DNA of 64,000 nucleotides from Panacagrimonas sp052389915 (lineage in GTDB: Bacteria > Pseudomonadota > Gammaproteobacteria > Nevskiales > Nevskiaceae): the NCBI GenBank assembly GCA_052389915.1, contig JBQTHL010000061.1, positions 1 to 64,000 on the forward strand. The letters run 5' to 3'. The first letter of the stretch is position 1, and every line of letters begins with the position of its first letter. The notes under the pieces were generated by a model. The model saw only the letters and a program-made list of their open reading frames with translations. It made no database searches and was not told the origin of the DNA. This document shows positions 44,085 through 52,138 of the stretch, in pieces. A program made the translations under genes and the position numbers.

Positions 44085-44516
44085 TTAAGGGTTCGTGGAA
44101 TGAGTTGAAGCGATCCTCGCAGCGGGACCGATTGTGGCCAGAGCTTCTCGCGGCGTCGCCTGCGGGAAGGAACCGGTGGCGACATCGGAGCGCCGCGATA
44201 TCGCCGATTCGGTAGACAAGGTGCGCCCGTCGCCCGGTTCGCCCAGCGTTGCCCACGCAAATGACATCACGGCCGCCAGCGCAACCATCGCGAGCAACGC
44301 CGGCTTAGGCCACCATTGCCTGGCCGATCTGGTCTGATCGAGCGAGCGCTTTTCTGCGTACAGACCTTGGCTCGCCCGTCGTTGATATCCGCGGGCACGG
44401 CGCTCCACCAGGCGGTTCGTTCGGAGTGCGCGGCGCCTGTCGCCGGCGCGGCGGGCAATTGCCGGCCCGGATTCGATGCGGGTTTCGCGTAGCAGGGTAG
44501 ACGAGGGTGTGGACAC
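44085..44516 (-). CDS. Small single-pass membrane protein, unknown
   Basis: This is not recognised. The start is taken as a GTG at 44516 with AGGA 8 nt upstream, giving 143 residues. A basic N-terminal half (RRARGYQRRASQGLY) is followed by one clear membrane helix (about residues 78-96, ALLAMVALAAVMSFAWATLG) and a polar tail. The FNR-like box at 44574-44587 lies about 65 bp upstream. Coding status is uncertain, but this frame is more convincing than the opposite-strand ORF. Confidence 0.4.
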   Translation of the reverse strand: MSTPSSTLLRETRIESGPAIARRAGDRRRALRTNRLVERRARGYQRRASQGLYAEKRSLDQTRSARQWWPKPALLAMVALAAVMSFAWATLGEPGDGRTLSTESAISRRSDVATGSFPQATPREALATIGPAARIASTHSTNP

Positions 44517-44573
44517 GATTCCGATCCTAGGCAGCGTTGAAGTGCAGTGTCGATGCACGGCTCCGTCGCCGCA

Positions 44574-44587
44574 TTGACCAGGATCAA
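44574..44587. promoter_or_regulatory. FNR-like box (upper of two) before usp
   Basis: TTGACCAGGATCAA is one base from the perfect palindrome core. It may serve the divergent gene ending at 44085 or act with the box at 44629 on the usp gene. Confidence 0.6.
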
Positions 44588-44628
44588 TAGCGCCTGTCCG
44601 GGTCGGGCGCCGTTCGAAGTTCACGCAG

Positions 44629-44642
44629 ATGATCTGCGTCAA
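44629..44642 (+). promoter_or_regulatory. FNR-like box (lower of two) before usp
   Basis: ATGATCTGCGTCAA keeps eight of ten core bases. Its centre is 41.5 bp before about 44677, which is 25 nt upstream of the usp ATG. The centres of the two boxes are 55 bp apart (roughly five helical turns), so they would face the same side of DNA. Confidence 0.55.
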
Positions 44643-44701
44643 TGCGGACCCATCCGGCGACGCTCACGCTCGGCATGCACCTTCTCAACCAGAGTCACGC
44701 C

Positions 44702-45130
44702 ATGCAAAAAGTCCTCGTCCCCTACGACGGTTCGGAATCCGCGAACCGCGCACTCCAGTTCGTTCTCGATCAGCCCTCCGCCACCCGGCCCGCCGAGATT
44801 CACCTGCTCAATGTGCAGGACCGGCCGGGCGATTACGGCGATTACCTACCCGCGGCCGCTGTCGACGGACTGCATGAAGTGCAGATCCTGCAGGGGCGCA
44901 AGACGCTCAAGGCCGCCGCGGAGCGGGTCACGTCCGCCAAGCTGGCGCGCAAACTCCACGTGCTGCTCGGCAACGTCGAGCAGGCCATTGTCGATCAGGC
45001 CGAGGAGTGGGGATGCGACCAGATCGTCATGGGTACCAGCGGCCTGGGATCGCTCAAGGGCCTGGTCGTGGGCAGCGTGGCCGCCAAGGTGATTCACCTC
45101 ACGCGGCTCCCGGTGACCCTGGTCAAATAA
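44702..45130 (+). CDS. Universal stress protein (UspA family, ATP-binding type)
   Basis: This 142-residue single-domain Usp starts MQKVLVPYDGSE, the family's usual opening; the longer frame from 44642 begins inside an FNR-like box and is rejected. The ATP-binding signature G-x2-G-x9-G-S is present (MGTSGLGSLKGLVVGSVAAK). Usp genes are common members of ANR/FNR regulons and support anaerobic survival in pseudomonads (family knowledge). Two FNR-like boxes upstream agree with that. Confidence 0.85.
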   Translation: MQKVLVPYDGSESANRALQFVLDQPSATRPAEIHLLNVQDRPGDYGDYLPAAAVDGLHEVQILQGRKTLKAAAERVTSAKLARKLHVLLGNVEQAIVDQAEEWGCDQIVMGTSGLGSLKGLVVGSVAAKVIHLTRLPVTLVK

Positions 45131-45174
45131 GCCGTCGCCAGTAGCAAGGTCCGTGGCGTATTCCATCCACGGGC

Positions 45175-45345
45175 CTAAGGTTTCCGCGTTGGCCGTTCCT
45201 TGACAGTAATGCGAAGTGCATTTCCGGTCGGACGCCAGCGGCGTTGCAGGTGCGAGTACAGAACGCGTCGGCCGCTGGTGCCGGCGCCGCACTTCCGGAG
45301 CAGCCCGAGAACGGCCATGTCTATCGACTCGGGGGTAATTTCCAT
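45175..45345 (-). pseudogene. Truncated winged-helix-like paralogue 5
   Basis: The 56-codon frame MEITPESIDMAVLGLL aligns with the first 45 residues of paralogue 2 (ELAVLGLFRDCGMGHPAGRVL; LERRWRPSG), then diverges into an unrelated tail and stops. The recognition helix and wing are missing. The perfect FNR box at 45405 lies upstream, so it may still be transcribed. The tail looks like a frameshift or deletion product. Confidence 0.6.
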
Positions 45346-45404
45346 GGCTGCAAGTTCCCCTTTGCGGTGCTGCGAAAGCTTGAAAGGCGATGCAAGCGGC
45401 AGCA

Positions 45405-45418
45405 TTGATCCAGATCAA
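45405..45418. promoter_or_regulatory. Perfect FNR-like box driving sRNA B
   Basis: TTGATCCAGATCAA. The 60 bp to its left (TGCGAAAGCTTGAAAGGCGA...) recur left of the box at 46011, which shows the promoter was duplicated. GATGAT at 45441-45446 is the putative -10 for sRNA B. Confidence 0.8.
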
Positions 45419-45452
45419 TGCGCGACAGCCCGTGCCACCCGATGATCGATAT

Positions 45453-45595
45453 CAGAGCTTGCCGAGCCAAACCCCGGCGATAGCAAGCTCTTAGGGTGGA
45501 GTCCGGCGGTGTGTCTCCCGCGCACCGACGATGAGTCGTTCCCCGACGACATCTCCACCCGCTTGCCGCCGGAAAACATTCCGGCGGTTTTTTTT
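45453..45595 (+). ncRNA. Candidate FNR-activated small RNA B
   Basis: This roughly 143-nt paralogue of sRNA A has the same 9-bp 5' hairpin (AGAGCTTGC 45454-45462 with GCAAGCTCT 45483-45491), starting within a base or two of the predicted transcription start. Its loop is shorter (20 nt rather than 24) but still C-rich (AACCCCGG). TCTCCC is kept, and the 22-nt block 45531-45552 is identical to 14961-14982, with its TCCCCG-loop hairpin. A strong terminator ends it. Two-base and four-base indels between A and B rule out a shared protein frame. Confidence 0.7.
45566..45595 (+). terminator. Intrinsic terminator of sRNA B
   Basis: CCGCCGGAA (45566-45574) pairs with TTCCGGCGG (45579-45587) and is followed by eight T residues. 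Confidence 0.9.
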
Positions 45596-45659
45596 GGGTC
45601 AGTAGCCGGATTTCCATTCGCTTCGAGGGGTGTCCATCGGCACCACAACCGCAGGGTGC

Positions 45660-45953
45660 TCAAGTCGCCGGGTGATCGGGTTCGATATCGGTGTCGGTCC
45701 GGTCCGTCAAGCGCCTTCGCAGGACGGTCGCAGCCGGAGCAAGGCGGCGAAACCGGCTCAGCCAGCGCGCCGGGTGACGGGGCAGAAAGACGATCGCCTC
45801 GATCGCCCTGTCCCATCCATTCACCGACTTGAAGCCCCGTAGAGTCAGTCGCGAAGCCTTTCGTAGCGCTCGTCGCTTTGGCGATACATGACCCTTGTCA
45901 ATGCAACCAGAGCGAACACTGCGCACGATCGGAACGATGATTCCATCGAACAT
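45660..45953 (-). pseudogene. Rearranged winged-helix-like paralogue 6 (C-terminus only)
   Basis: The last ~58 codons match the C-terminus of paralogue 1 (AIEAIVFLPRHPARWLSRF...), but the first ~40 codons (MFDGIIVPIVRSV...) are unrelated and the winged-helix part is absent. DNA identity with the 15.1 kb locus stops abruptly near 45848. An intact frame and a GGAAG ribosome-like site before the ATG at 45953 mean a chimeric protein could still be made. A second weak FNR-like string (ATGACCCTTGTCAA, 45888-45901) lies inside. Confidence 0.55.
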
Positions 45954-46010
45954 CCGCTTCCGTTCTTTGGCGGTGCTGCGAAAGCTTGAGAAGCGATGCA
46001 AGCGGTGGCA

Positions 46011-46024
46011 TTGATCCAGATCAA
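46011..46024. promoter_or_regulatory. Perfect FNR-like box before paralogue 4
   Basis: TTGATCCAGATCAA. TTGAAT at 46051-46056 is a good -10 candidate on the plus strand, with transcription from about 46060. It may also drive the minus-strand frame at 45660-45953. Confidence 0.78.
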
Positions 46025-46094
46025 CATGCGCCCGGTATCTGCGGAGCAGGTTGAATGCTGCTGTTTTCCGAATCCCGCACAGGGCAACCCGCAG

Positions 46095-46448
46095 ATGCAC
46101 GCCAACCTCGCCGGCATGAGCATTCTCCGCGACCGGCACTTGCCGGCGCAGGGAAGGCTGGAGATGAAAGAGCTGCGTGCCAGTTGGCCGCGCTACGCAC
46201 TCCGCGCACGCGATCTCGACAGCAGCATCGAGCGACTGGAATTGCTCGGATTGCTGGAGGTGGATCGGGTCTGCTGCTGCCATTTCGTCGTGCTGACCGA
46301 GCGGGGTTATCGCCGGATCCATTCGTTGTTTGGCCTGATCGAGTCGCTTCTGGTGTGGCCGCGGCGCATCGGACGTTGGCTCGGGCAACTTCGACAACCG
46401 CGCGGGTACGCGATGCGGTTACGGCGCAGACGGGACGACCGCGGCTAA
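46095..46448 (+). CDS. Small winged-helix-like protein, paralogue 4
   Basis: The 117-residue protein aligns with paralogue 1 (ANLAGMSILRDRHLPAQGRLEMKEL; LRARDLDSSIERLELLGLLEVDR; FVVLTERGYRRI) and ends with the same kind of aromatic/basic helix (LIESLLVWPRRIGRWLGQLRQP). The segment VDRVCCCHFVV carries three consecutive Cys residues in the wing, a possible redox or metal feature not seen in the other copies. The start at 46095 is chosen by alignment; the frame is open to 45996 but that crosses the FNR box. Confidence 0.6.
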   Translation: MHANLAGMSILRDRHLPAQGRLEMKELRASWPRYALRARDLDSSIERLELLGLLEVDRVCCCHFVVLTERGYRRIHSLFGLIESLLVWPRRIGRWLGQLRQPRGYAMRLRRRRDDRG

Positions 46449-46530
46449 GCGAGTTCGTGACCATGGAGCCCGGTGCGCGGTGCGGCTTCAAGCACCGCTT
46501 GTTTGCACTGGATGGCCAAAAGCGGCGCAT

Positions 46531-46562
46531 AAAAAAGCCGCGCTTGCGCGCGGCTTTTTCCC
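46531..46562 (-). terminator. Intrinsic terminator of the ompA-like gene
   Basis: On the minus strand AAAAAGCCGCGCGCAAGCGC pairs back to GCGCGGCTTTTTT. The A/T flanks make it usable from both sides. Confidence 0.88.
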
Positions 46563-46574
46563 TGCTCGATGAAC

Positions 46575-47945
46575 CTACGGTGCGGCTTCCGCTGGCGCAG
46601 CCTCCACCGGTGCCGCCTCTGCAGGCGGCGCCTCTGTCGTGGGTGCATCTGCCGCCGGGACCTCTGCCGCGGGTGCCGCCGGAGCTTCCGGCGGAATCAC
46701 GTCGCCGGGCTGATCGTCTGCCGGCGGCGCGCCGGCCGGGGCGATGATCGTGCTGCCCTCGGTCACCTTCAATTCGACGCGACGATTCAGCTCGCGCCCT
46801 TCGTCGGTCTCGTTGTCGGCCACCGGCATGGCTTCGCCATACCCCACGGAGGTCATGCGATCGGCCGCGATTCCCTTGGTGCCCAGGTACTCGACCACCG
46901 ACTTGGCGCGGCGCTCGGACAGCTTCTGGTTGTACTCGTCGCTGCCCTTGGCATCCGTGTGGCCGCCGATTTCCACCTTGACCGACGGCGCCTTGTTGAG
47001 TGCGTCGTTGACGGTGTCGAGGATGGAGCGGGCGTTGGTGGTGAGACGCGCCTTGTCGAACTCGAAGTTCACGCCGCGCAGCACGATGGTGTCGCCTGCG
47101 GCGCAACCTTCGAGCGTAACCGGCTGGCCGGGTTCGGGGGTCTTGCACGGCGGCGGCAGCGGGCAACCGACTTCGTTGACCGGCGTGCCGGCCGGGGTAC
47201 CGGGACACTGGTCGAGATTGTCGGTAACACCGTCGCCATCGCTGTCCGCCGGCGGCTCGACCGGCACGACTTCTACCGGCGGCGCGGGTGGAGGAGGCGG
47301 CTGCGGCTGTGAGCCGATGGGAATCAGCAAGCCCAAGTTGAGCACGGCATCGCCAAAGCCGTCTTCGCCGCCGACACCCAGCTCGGGTTCGTCGTGGAAG
47401 TCCATGCGATAGCGTGCTTCCAAACGCAGAGCGCCCTGGTTCAAAAACCCGATCGGCCCGAACAGGAAGCCCAGGCCGGCATCGCCGAGCACCGTGTCGT
47501 AGTCCTGCTCACCGTGCTGCGCGACTCCGAGTACTGGTTGTTCGGTGGTGGGGTGCGATTCGCCCTGGCCGTAATGTGCGCCGACCAAGCCGTAGAAGTT
47601 CTGCAGATTCTGGGCGCCGCCGCCGGCAAACGGAAAGAACAGGCCGGTAAGGCCGTACCCGAGGAGTTCCAAGGAGCCGTCGCGACCACCCGAGAATTTG
47701 GAGTAGAGGCCGCTCAATTCCACGCTGAAAAACGGAGAGATCTGTTTGCCGACAGCAAGGACGCCGCCATAGCCGTCGTCGATGTCGCGGTTTTTGTCTT
47801 CCCAGGTATGCGAACCCATCGGCGAAATATAGAAACGGCCGGCGATTGCCTGATTGACCTGTGACAGGTCGTCGCTATCGGCCACGGCCGGGAAAACGGC
47901 GGACATTGCGAGCAGACCGCTCGCCATTGCTACTCTCTTCTTCAT
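46575..47945 (-). CDS. OmpA/OprF-type outer-membrane protein
   Basis: This 456-residue porin-like protein has a signal peptide (MKKRVAMASGLLAMSAVFPA), an eight-strand-type barrel (about residues 30-215), a Pro-rich linker, a thrombospondin-3-like calcium repeat (DSDGDGVTDNLDQCPGTPAG), and an OmpA peptidoglycan-binding domain (residues about 285-400, FEFDKARLT and GHTDAKGSDEYNQ). The last ~50 residues form a Pro/Ala/Glu-rich repetitive tail (APVEAAPAEAAP), longer than usual. It anchors the outer membrane to the wall. A strong terminator follows. Confidence 0.9.
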   Translation of the reverse strand: MKKRVAMASGLLAMSAVFPAVADSDDLSQVNQAIAGRFYISPMGSHTWEDKNRDIDDGYGGVLAVGKQISPFFSVELSGLYSKFSGGRDGSLELLGYGLTGLFFPFAGGGAQNLQNFYGLVGAHYGQGESHPTTEQPVLGVAQHGEQDYDTVLGDAGLGFLFGPIGFLNQGALRLEARYRMDFHDEPELGVGGEDGFGDAVLNLGLLIPIGSQPQPPPPPAPPVEVVPVEPPADSDGDGVTDNLDQCPGTPAGTPVNEVGCPLPPPCKTPEPGQPVTLEGCAAGDTIVLRGVNFEFDKARLTTNARSILDTVNDALNKAPSVKVEIGGHTDAKGSDEYNQKLSERRAKSVVEYLGTKGIAADRMTSVGYGEAMPVADNETDEGRELNRRVELKVTEGSTIIAPAGAPPADDQPGDVIPPEAPAAPAAEVPAADAPTTEAPPAEAAPVEAAPAEAAP

Positions 47946-48126
47946 GGTGATCCCCTAGTTAGGACTTGAGGCGTTAGTTGTTTATATGAGCGGCACCGCG
48001 CCTACCATCATGCCGCCCACCGGGGAAAAGTCTGTCACGCGTCACCCGGCGTTACAACCCTCGCCAGCCATACGGCGATGCGGGTGACCGCTATACTCCG
48101 CCGCCTTTTTTGCGGTATCGAGCCCC

Positions 48127-49222
48127 ATGGAACCGAACCAGATCGGAAGCGAGATCACAGCCCTGCGAGTGCGTTTCGACGCGCTCCGGGGCTATCTTTG
48201 ACTACGACACCAAGCGTGACCGGCTGATCGAAGTCAGCGCGGAATTGGAACGCAACGAGGTCTGGAACGACCCGGAACGCGCCCAGAACTTAGGCAGGGA
48301 GCGGGCAAGGCTGGAGGAAGTGGTGCACCGACTCGACAAGGTCGATGCCACGTTGCGCGACGCCGCGGAGCTGCTCGAACTCGCCGAGGCCGAAGGTGAC
48401 GCCAAGACCATCGCCGAGATCGGTCTCGACGTGGAAGCGCAGGGCCGGCTTGCCGCGGACATGGAGTTCAAGCGCATGTTCAGCGGCGAGATGGACGACC
48501 ACAACGCCTATCTCGACATCCAGTCCGGCGCCGGCGGCACCGAAGGGCAGGATTGGGCCTCGATGCTTCTGCGCATGTACATGCGCTGGTGCGACGGCAA
48601 GGGCTTCAAGGTCGAGTTGATGGAACGCTCGGACGGCGAAGTGGCCGGCATCAAGTCGGCCACGCTTTACATCCAGGGCGAATATGCCTACGGCTGGCTG
48701 CGCACCGAGACCGGCGTACACCGGCTGGTGCGCAAGTCGCCGTTCGACTCGGGCAATCGTCGGCACACCTCGTTTGCTGGCGTGTTCGTCTCGCCCGAAG
48801 TGGACGACGACATCGATATCGAGATAAACCCGGCCGACCTGGAAGTGGACACCTTCCGCTCCAGCGGCGCCGGCGGCCAGCACGTCAACAAGACCGAGTC
48901 CGCCATCCGCATCAAGCACGTGCCCAGCGGGATCGTGGTGGCCTGCCAGACCCAGCGCAGCCAGCACGCCAATCGCGACAGCGCGATGAAGATGCTCAAG
49001 TCCAAGCTCTACGACGCCGAGATGGTCAAGCGCAACGCGGAAAAGCAAAAGGTAGAGGACTCCAAGTCGGATATCGAGTGGGGCAGCCAGATCCGCTCCT
49101 ACGTGCTCGACCAGTCGCGCATCAAGGATCTGCGCACCGGCGTGGAGATCGCCGACACGCAGAAGGTGCTGGATGGGCATCTCGATCCGTACATCGAGGC
49201 AAGCCTGAAGCAGGGGCTTTAA
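48127..49222 (+). CDS. prfB: Peptide chain release factor 2, programmed +1 frameshift
   Basis: RF2 ends translation at UGA and UAA. The gene starts at the ATG at 48127 and meets an in-frame TGA at codon 25 (48199-48201). A +1 shift at CTT TGA C, skipping base 48199, joins it to the frame ending at 49222 and gives 364 residues (E. coli 365). The SPF anticodon-like motif (RKSPFDSGN) and the catalytic GGQ (GAGGQHVNK) are present. The shift site has the usual CTTTGAC, preceded by CGGGGC as the internal Shine-Dalgarno. lysS follows after 4 nt. Confidence 0.96.
48187..48202 (+). promoter_or_regulatory. prfB programmed frameshift site
   Basis: CGGGGCTATCTTTGAC contains the internal Shine-Dalgarno-like GGGG, the slippery CTT and the UGA stop followed by C. 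In all known systems low RF2 raises frameshifting, which gives autoregulation. Confidence 0.95.
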
Positions 49223-49226
49223 ACGA

Positions 49227-50729
49227 ATGGATATGAACGAAGAGAAGCCCCAGGACGAAAACCACATCATCGCCACGCGTCGCGAGAAGCTCGACAAGCT
49301 GCGCGCGCAGGGCCAAGCGTTCCCGAACGACTTTCGGCGCGACACGCTGGCGGAGCATCTGCACGGCACCTACGCGCAGCGTGAAGCCACGTCGCTGGAC
49401 ACGGAGACGGCGCGCTTCAAGCTGGCCGGCCGGCTCATGGCCAAGCGCATCATGGGCAAGGCCAGCTTCGGGCAGTTGCAGGACTCCAGCGGACGCATCC
49501 AGATCTTCATCAAGCTCGACACGCTCGGCGAAGCGCAGTACGAGGTGTTCAAGACCGCCGACGTCGGCGACCTGTTCGGCGTCGAAGGCCGCGTGTTCAA
49601 GACCAGGACCGGCGAGCTGTCGCTGTGGGCTTCAAGCATTCACCTGCTGGTGAAGTCGCTGCGGCCGCTGCCGGAAAAGTGGGCAGGCTTGACCGATACC
49701 GAGATCCGCTATCGACAGCGTTACGTCGATCTCATCGTCAATCCCGACGTGAAGCTGGTCTTCATGAAGCGCGGTCGCACGGTTGCGTTCATCCGCCAGT
49801 TTCTCGATGCGCTCGGTTTCGTCGAAGTCGAAACGCCGATGCTTCAGCCTATCGCGGGCGGGGCCACTGCGCGACCCTTCGTCACGCATCACAACGCGCT
49901 GGATCGCGAGTTGTTCCTTCGCATCGCGCCGGAGCTGTACCTCAAGCGCCTGGTCGTCGGCGGATTCGAGCGCGTGTACGAGATCAACCGCAATTTCCGC
50001 AACGAGGGTTTATCCACGCGCCACAACCCCGAGTTCACCATGCTGGAGTTCTACCAGGCCTACGCGGATTACACGGACGCGATGAACCTGGTCGAAACCC
50101 TGATCCGCGATGCGGCGCTGGCGGTCAACGGCAGCGGCAAGCTGGTGAACCAGGAGCGTGAGTACGACCTGGAGCAGCCGTTCAATCGCTGGTCGATGAA
50201 GGAGTCGGTGCAGCGCTTCAATCCGGACTTCGATACCAGCCGCTTCGACGAGCGCGAGTATCTGGCTGTCTACGCGAAGCGCGTCGGCGGCGATGTGAAA
50301 CCCGCCTACGGCGCGGGCAAGCTGCTCACGGAAATTTTCGAGAAGACGGTGGAGGCGAAGCTGCTCGATCCGACCTTCATCACCGAATACCCCACCGAGG
50401 TCTCGCCGCTGGCGCGTCGCAGCGACGCCAATCCGGACGTCACAGACCGCTTCGAGTTCTTCATGGGCGGGCGCGAAGTGGCCAATGGCTTCTCGGAGTT
50501 GAACGACGCCGAAGACCAGGCCAGCCGCTTCAAGGCGCAGGTCGCGGCCAGGGATTCTGGTGACGACGAGGCCATGGGTTTCGACGCCGATTACATCCGC
50601 GCGCTCGAATATGGTTTGCCACCGACCGCGGGCGTGGGCATCGGCATAGACCGGCTGGTGATGTTTCTCACCGATTCGCCGAGTATCCGCGACGTGCTGC
50701 TTTTCCCGCAGATGAAGCCGGAGGCGTAA
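49227..50729 (+). CDS. lysS: Lysyl-tRNA synthetase, class II
   Basis: The 500-residue enzyme charges tRNA-Lys. An N-terminal OB-fold anticodon-binding domain (about residues 60-165) precedes the class II core with motif 2 (NFRNEGLSTRHNPEFT) and motif 3 (GVGIGIDRLVM). The length matches E. coli LysS (505). The prfB-lysS pairing is conserved across gammaproteobacteria. No ribosome site is obvious; AGGGG inside the prfB end may serve. Confidence 0.97.
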   Translation: MDMNEEKPQDENHIIATRREKLDKLRAQGQAFPNDFRRDTLAEHLHGTYAQREATSLDTETARFKLAGRLMAKRIMGKASFGQLQDSSGRIQIFIKLDTLGEAQYEVFKTADVGDLFGVEGRVFKTRTGELSLWASSIHLLVKSLRPLPEKWAGLTDTEIRYRQRYVDLIVNPDVKLVFMKRGRTVAFIRQFLDALGFVEVETPMLQPIAGGATARPFVTHHNALDRELFLRIAPELYLKRLVVGGFERVYEINRNFRNEGLSTRHNPEFTMLEFYQAYADYTDAMNLVETLIRDAALAVNGSGKLVNQEREYDLEQPFNRWSMKESVQRFNPDFDTSRFDEREYLAVYAKRVGGDVKPAYGAGKLLTEIFEKTVEAKLLDPTFITEYPTEVSPLARRSDANPDVTDRFEFFMGGREVANGFSELNDAEDQASRFKAQVAARDSGDDEAMGFDADYIRALEYGLPPTAGVGIGIDRLVMFLTDSPSIRDVLLFPQMKPEA

Positions 50730-50883
50730 GAGCCGGTGCAAGCCGGCGACGACGGGCAAGTCAGGCCGCTACTCGTGGAGATGCCGGGCGAGCGCAGACG
50801 GCTTGGAGTTTCAGGCGCGACCGTCGAGAATTCGTGTCGCTGGCTCCCCGATGCGTTCCGAGATCCGACTGCACCCCGACACC

Positions 50884-52068
50884 ATGAACTTCCTTCGCCT
50901 TGCCGACCTCGACCTGACCCACAAGCGCGTCTTCATCCGCGCCGATCTCAATGTGCCGCAGGATGACGCGGGAGCGGTGACCGACGACACGCGCATTCGA
51001 GCTTCGATTCCCGGCATCCGGCTCGCGCTGGGCAAGGGCGCGGCGGTGATGGTGACTTCGCACCTCGGCCGTCCGACCGAGGGTGAGTTCAAGCCGGCCG
51101 ATTCGCTCGCGCCCATCGCGGTACGCATGAGCGAGCTGCTGGGCCAAAAAGTGGAACTGATCCAGAACTGGGTCGATGGCGGTTTCACGGTGCAACCCGG
51201 CCAGGTCGTGCTGCTGGAGAACTGCCGCTGCAACAAGGGCGAGAAGAAGAACAGCGCGGAACTGGCCGCCAGGATGGCCAGGCTTTGCGATGTCTACGTC
51301 AACGACGCGTTCGGAACTTCGCATCGCGCCGAAGCCACCACCCATGCACTGGCGATGGCCGCGCCCGTGGCCTGCGCCGGCCCGCTGGTGGCGGCGGAAC
51401 TCGAAGCGCTAGGAAAGGCGTTGCTGGCGCCTGCGACGCCGCTGGTCGCCATCGTCGGCGGCTCCAAGGTGTCCACCAAGCTCACGATTCTCGACTCGCT
51501 GGCCGACAAGGTCGATCAGCTTGTGGTCGGCGGCGGGATTGCGAACACCTTCCTGCTGGCGATGGGCCTGCCCATCGGCAAGTCGCTGGCCGAACCGGAT
51601 CTGGTCAACGAGGCCAGGCGCATCATCGACAAGATGGCCGCACGCGGAGCCTCGGTGCCGATTCCCACGGATGTGGTTACGGCCAAGGCGTTCTCCGCAA
51701 CGGCGACGGCAACGGTGAAGTCGGTGAAGGAGGTTGAAGCCGACGACCTGATTCTCGACGTGGGTCCGGAAACCGCGCAGGCCCTGGCTGTGATCATGGC
51801 CACCGCCGGCACCATCGTCTGGAACGGGCCGCTGGGCGTGTTCGAGTTCGACGCCTTCGCCAACGGCACGAAGGTGCTGGCAGACGCCATCGCCGCATCG
51901 AGTGCGATGTCGATTGCCGGCGGCGGCGACACCGTTGCGGCTATTGCCAAGTTCGGCATCGAAAAGCAAGTGGGATACATCTCCACCGCGGGCGGCGCGT
52001 TCCTGGAATTTCTGGAAGGCAAGACCTTGCCGGCGGTGGCAGCGCTGGAAGCGCGCGCGGCAGGGTAG
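50884..52068 (+). CDS. pgk: Phosphoglycerate kinase
   Basis: This glycolytic and gluconeogenic enzyme transfers phosphate between 1,3-bisphosphoglycerate and ADP. The 394-residue product starts MNFLRLADLDL, with the substrate motif VFIRADLNVP (residues 16-25), HLGRP, VGGSKVSTK in the hinge region and the nucleotide segment AGGGDTVAAI near the C-terminus. The ATG at 50884 is chosen over upstream ATGs by family alignment. The usual gap-pgk-fba neighbours are absent. Confidence 0.96.
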   Translation: MNFLRLADLDLTHKRVFIRADLNVPQDDAGAVTDDTRIRASIPGIRLALGKGAAVMVTSHLGRPTEGEFKPADSLAPIAVRMSELLGQKVELIQNWVDGGFTVQPGQVVLLENCRCNKGEKKNSAELAARMARLCDVYVNDAFGTSHRAEATTHALAMAAPVACAGPLVAAELEALGKALLAPATPLVAIVGGSKVSTKLTILDSLADKVDQLVVGGGIANTFLLAMGLPIGKSLAEPDLVNEARRIIDKMAARGASVPIPTDVVTAKAFSATATATVKSVKEVEADDLILDVGPETAQALAVIMATAGTIVWNGPLGVFEFDAFANGTKVLADAIAASSAMSIAGGGDTVAAIAKFGIEKQVGYISTAGGAFLEFLEGKTLPAVAALEARAAG

Positions 52069-52084
52069 CGAGCGCGATCGCGCA

Positions 52085-52130
52085 ATCGTCTACGCTTGCG
52101 GTCGCGGGCATGGCCCGCTCCTACGGACGG
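52085..52130. repeat. Short REP-like palindrome
   Basis: GGTCGCGGGCATGGCCCGCTCCTAC (52100-52124) forms a stem of GCGGGC and GCCCGC, with the same sequence as near 22037. It sits between pgk and the reductase gene. Confidence 0.6.
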
Positions 52131-52138
52131 GGTGGGCA

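Noticed and set aside
44134..44337. Plus-strand ORF of 67 codons opposite the small membrane protein
   Set aside because: It has no ribosome site and no structure, whereas the minus strand encodes a clear membrane helix.
45509..45842. ORFs across sRNA B, its terminator and the paralogue 6 tail
   Set aside because: The frames run through a strong terminator and are not kept in the paralogous copy at 14.9-15.2 kb because of 2-nt indels.
45888..45901. ATGACCCTTGTCAA as an active FNR site
   Set aside because: It lies inside the chimeric paralogue 6 frame, matches only seven core bases and has no gene at suitable spacing.
48110..48200. Continuous ORF starting upstream of prfB that would avoid the in-frame TGA
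   Set aside because: Its N-terminus does not look like RF2, while the frame from 48127 plus a +1 shift at CTTTGAC gives a normal RF2 of 364 residues.
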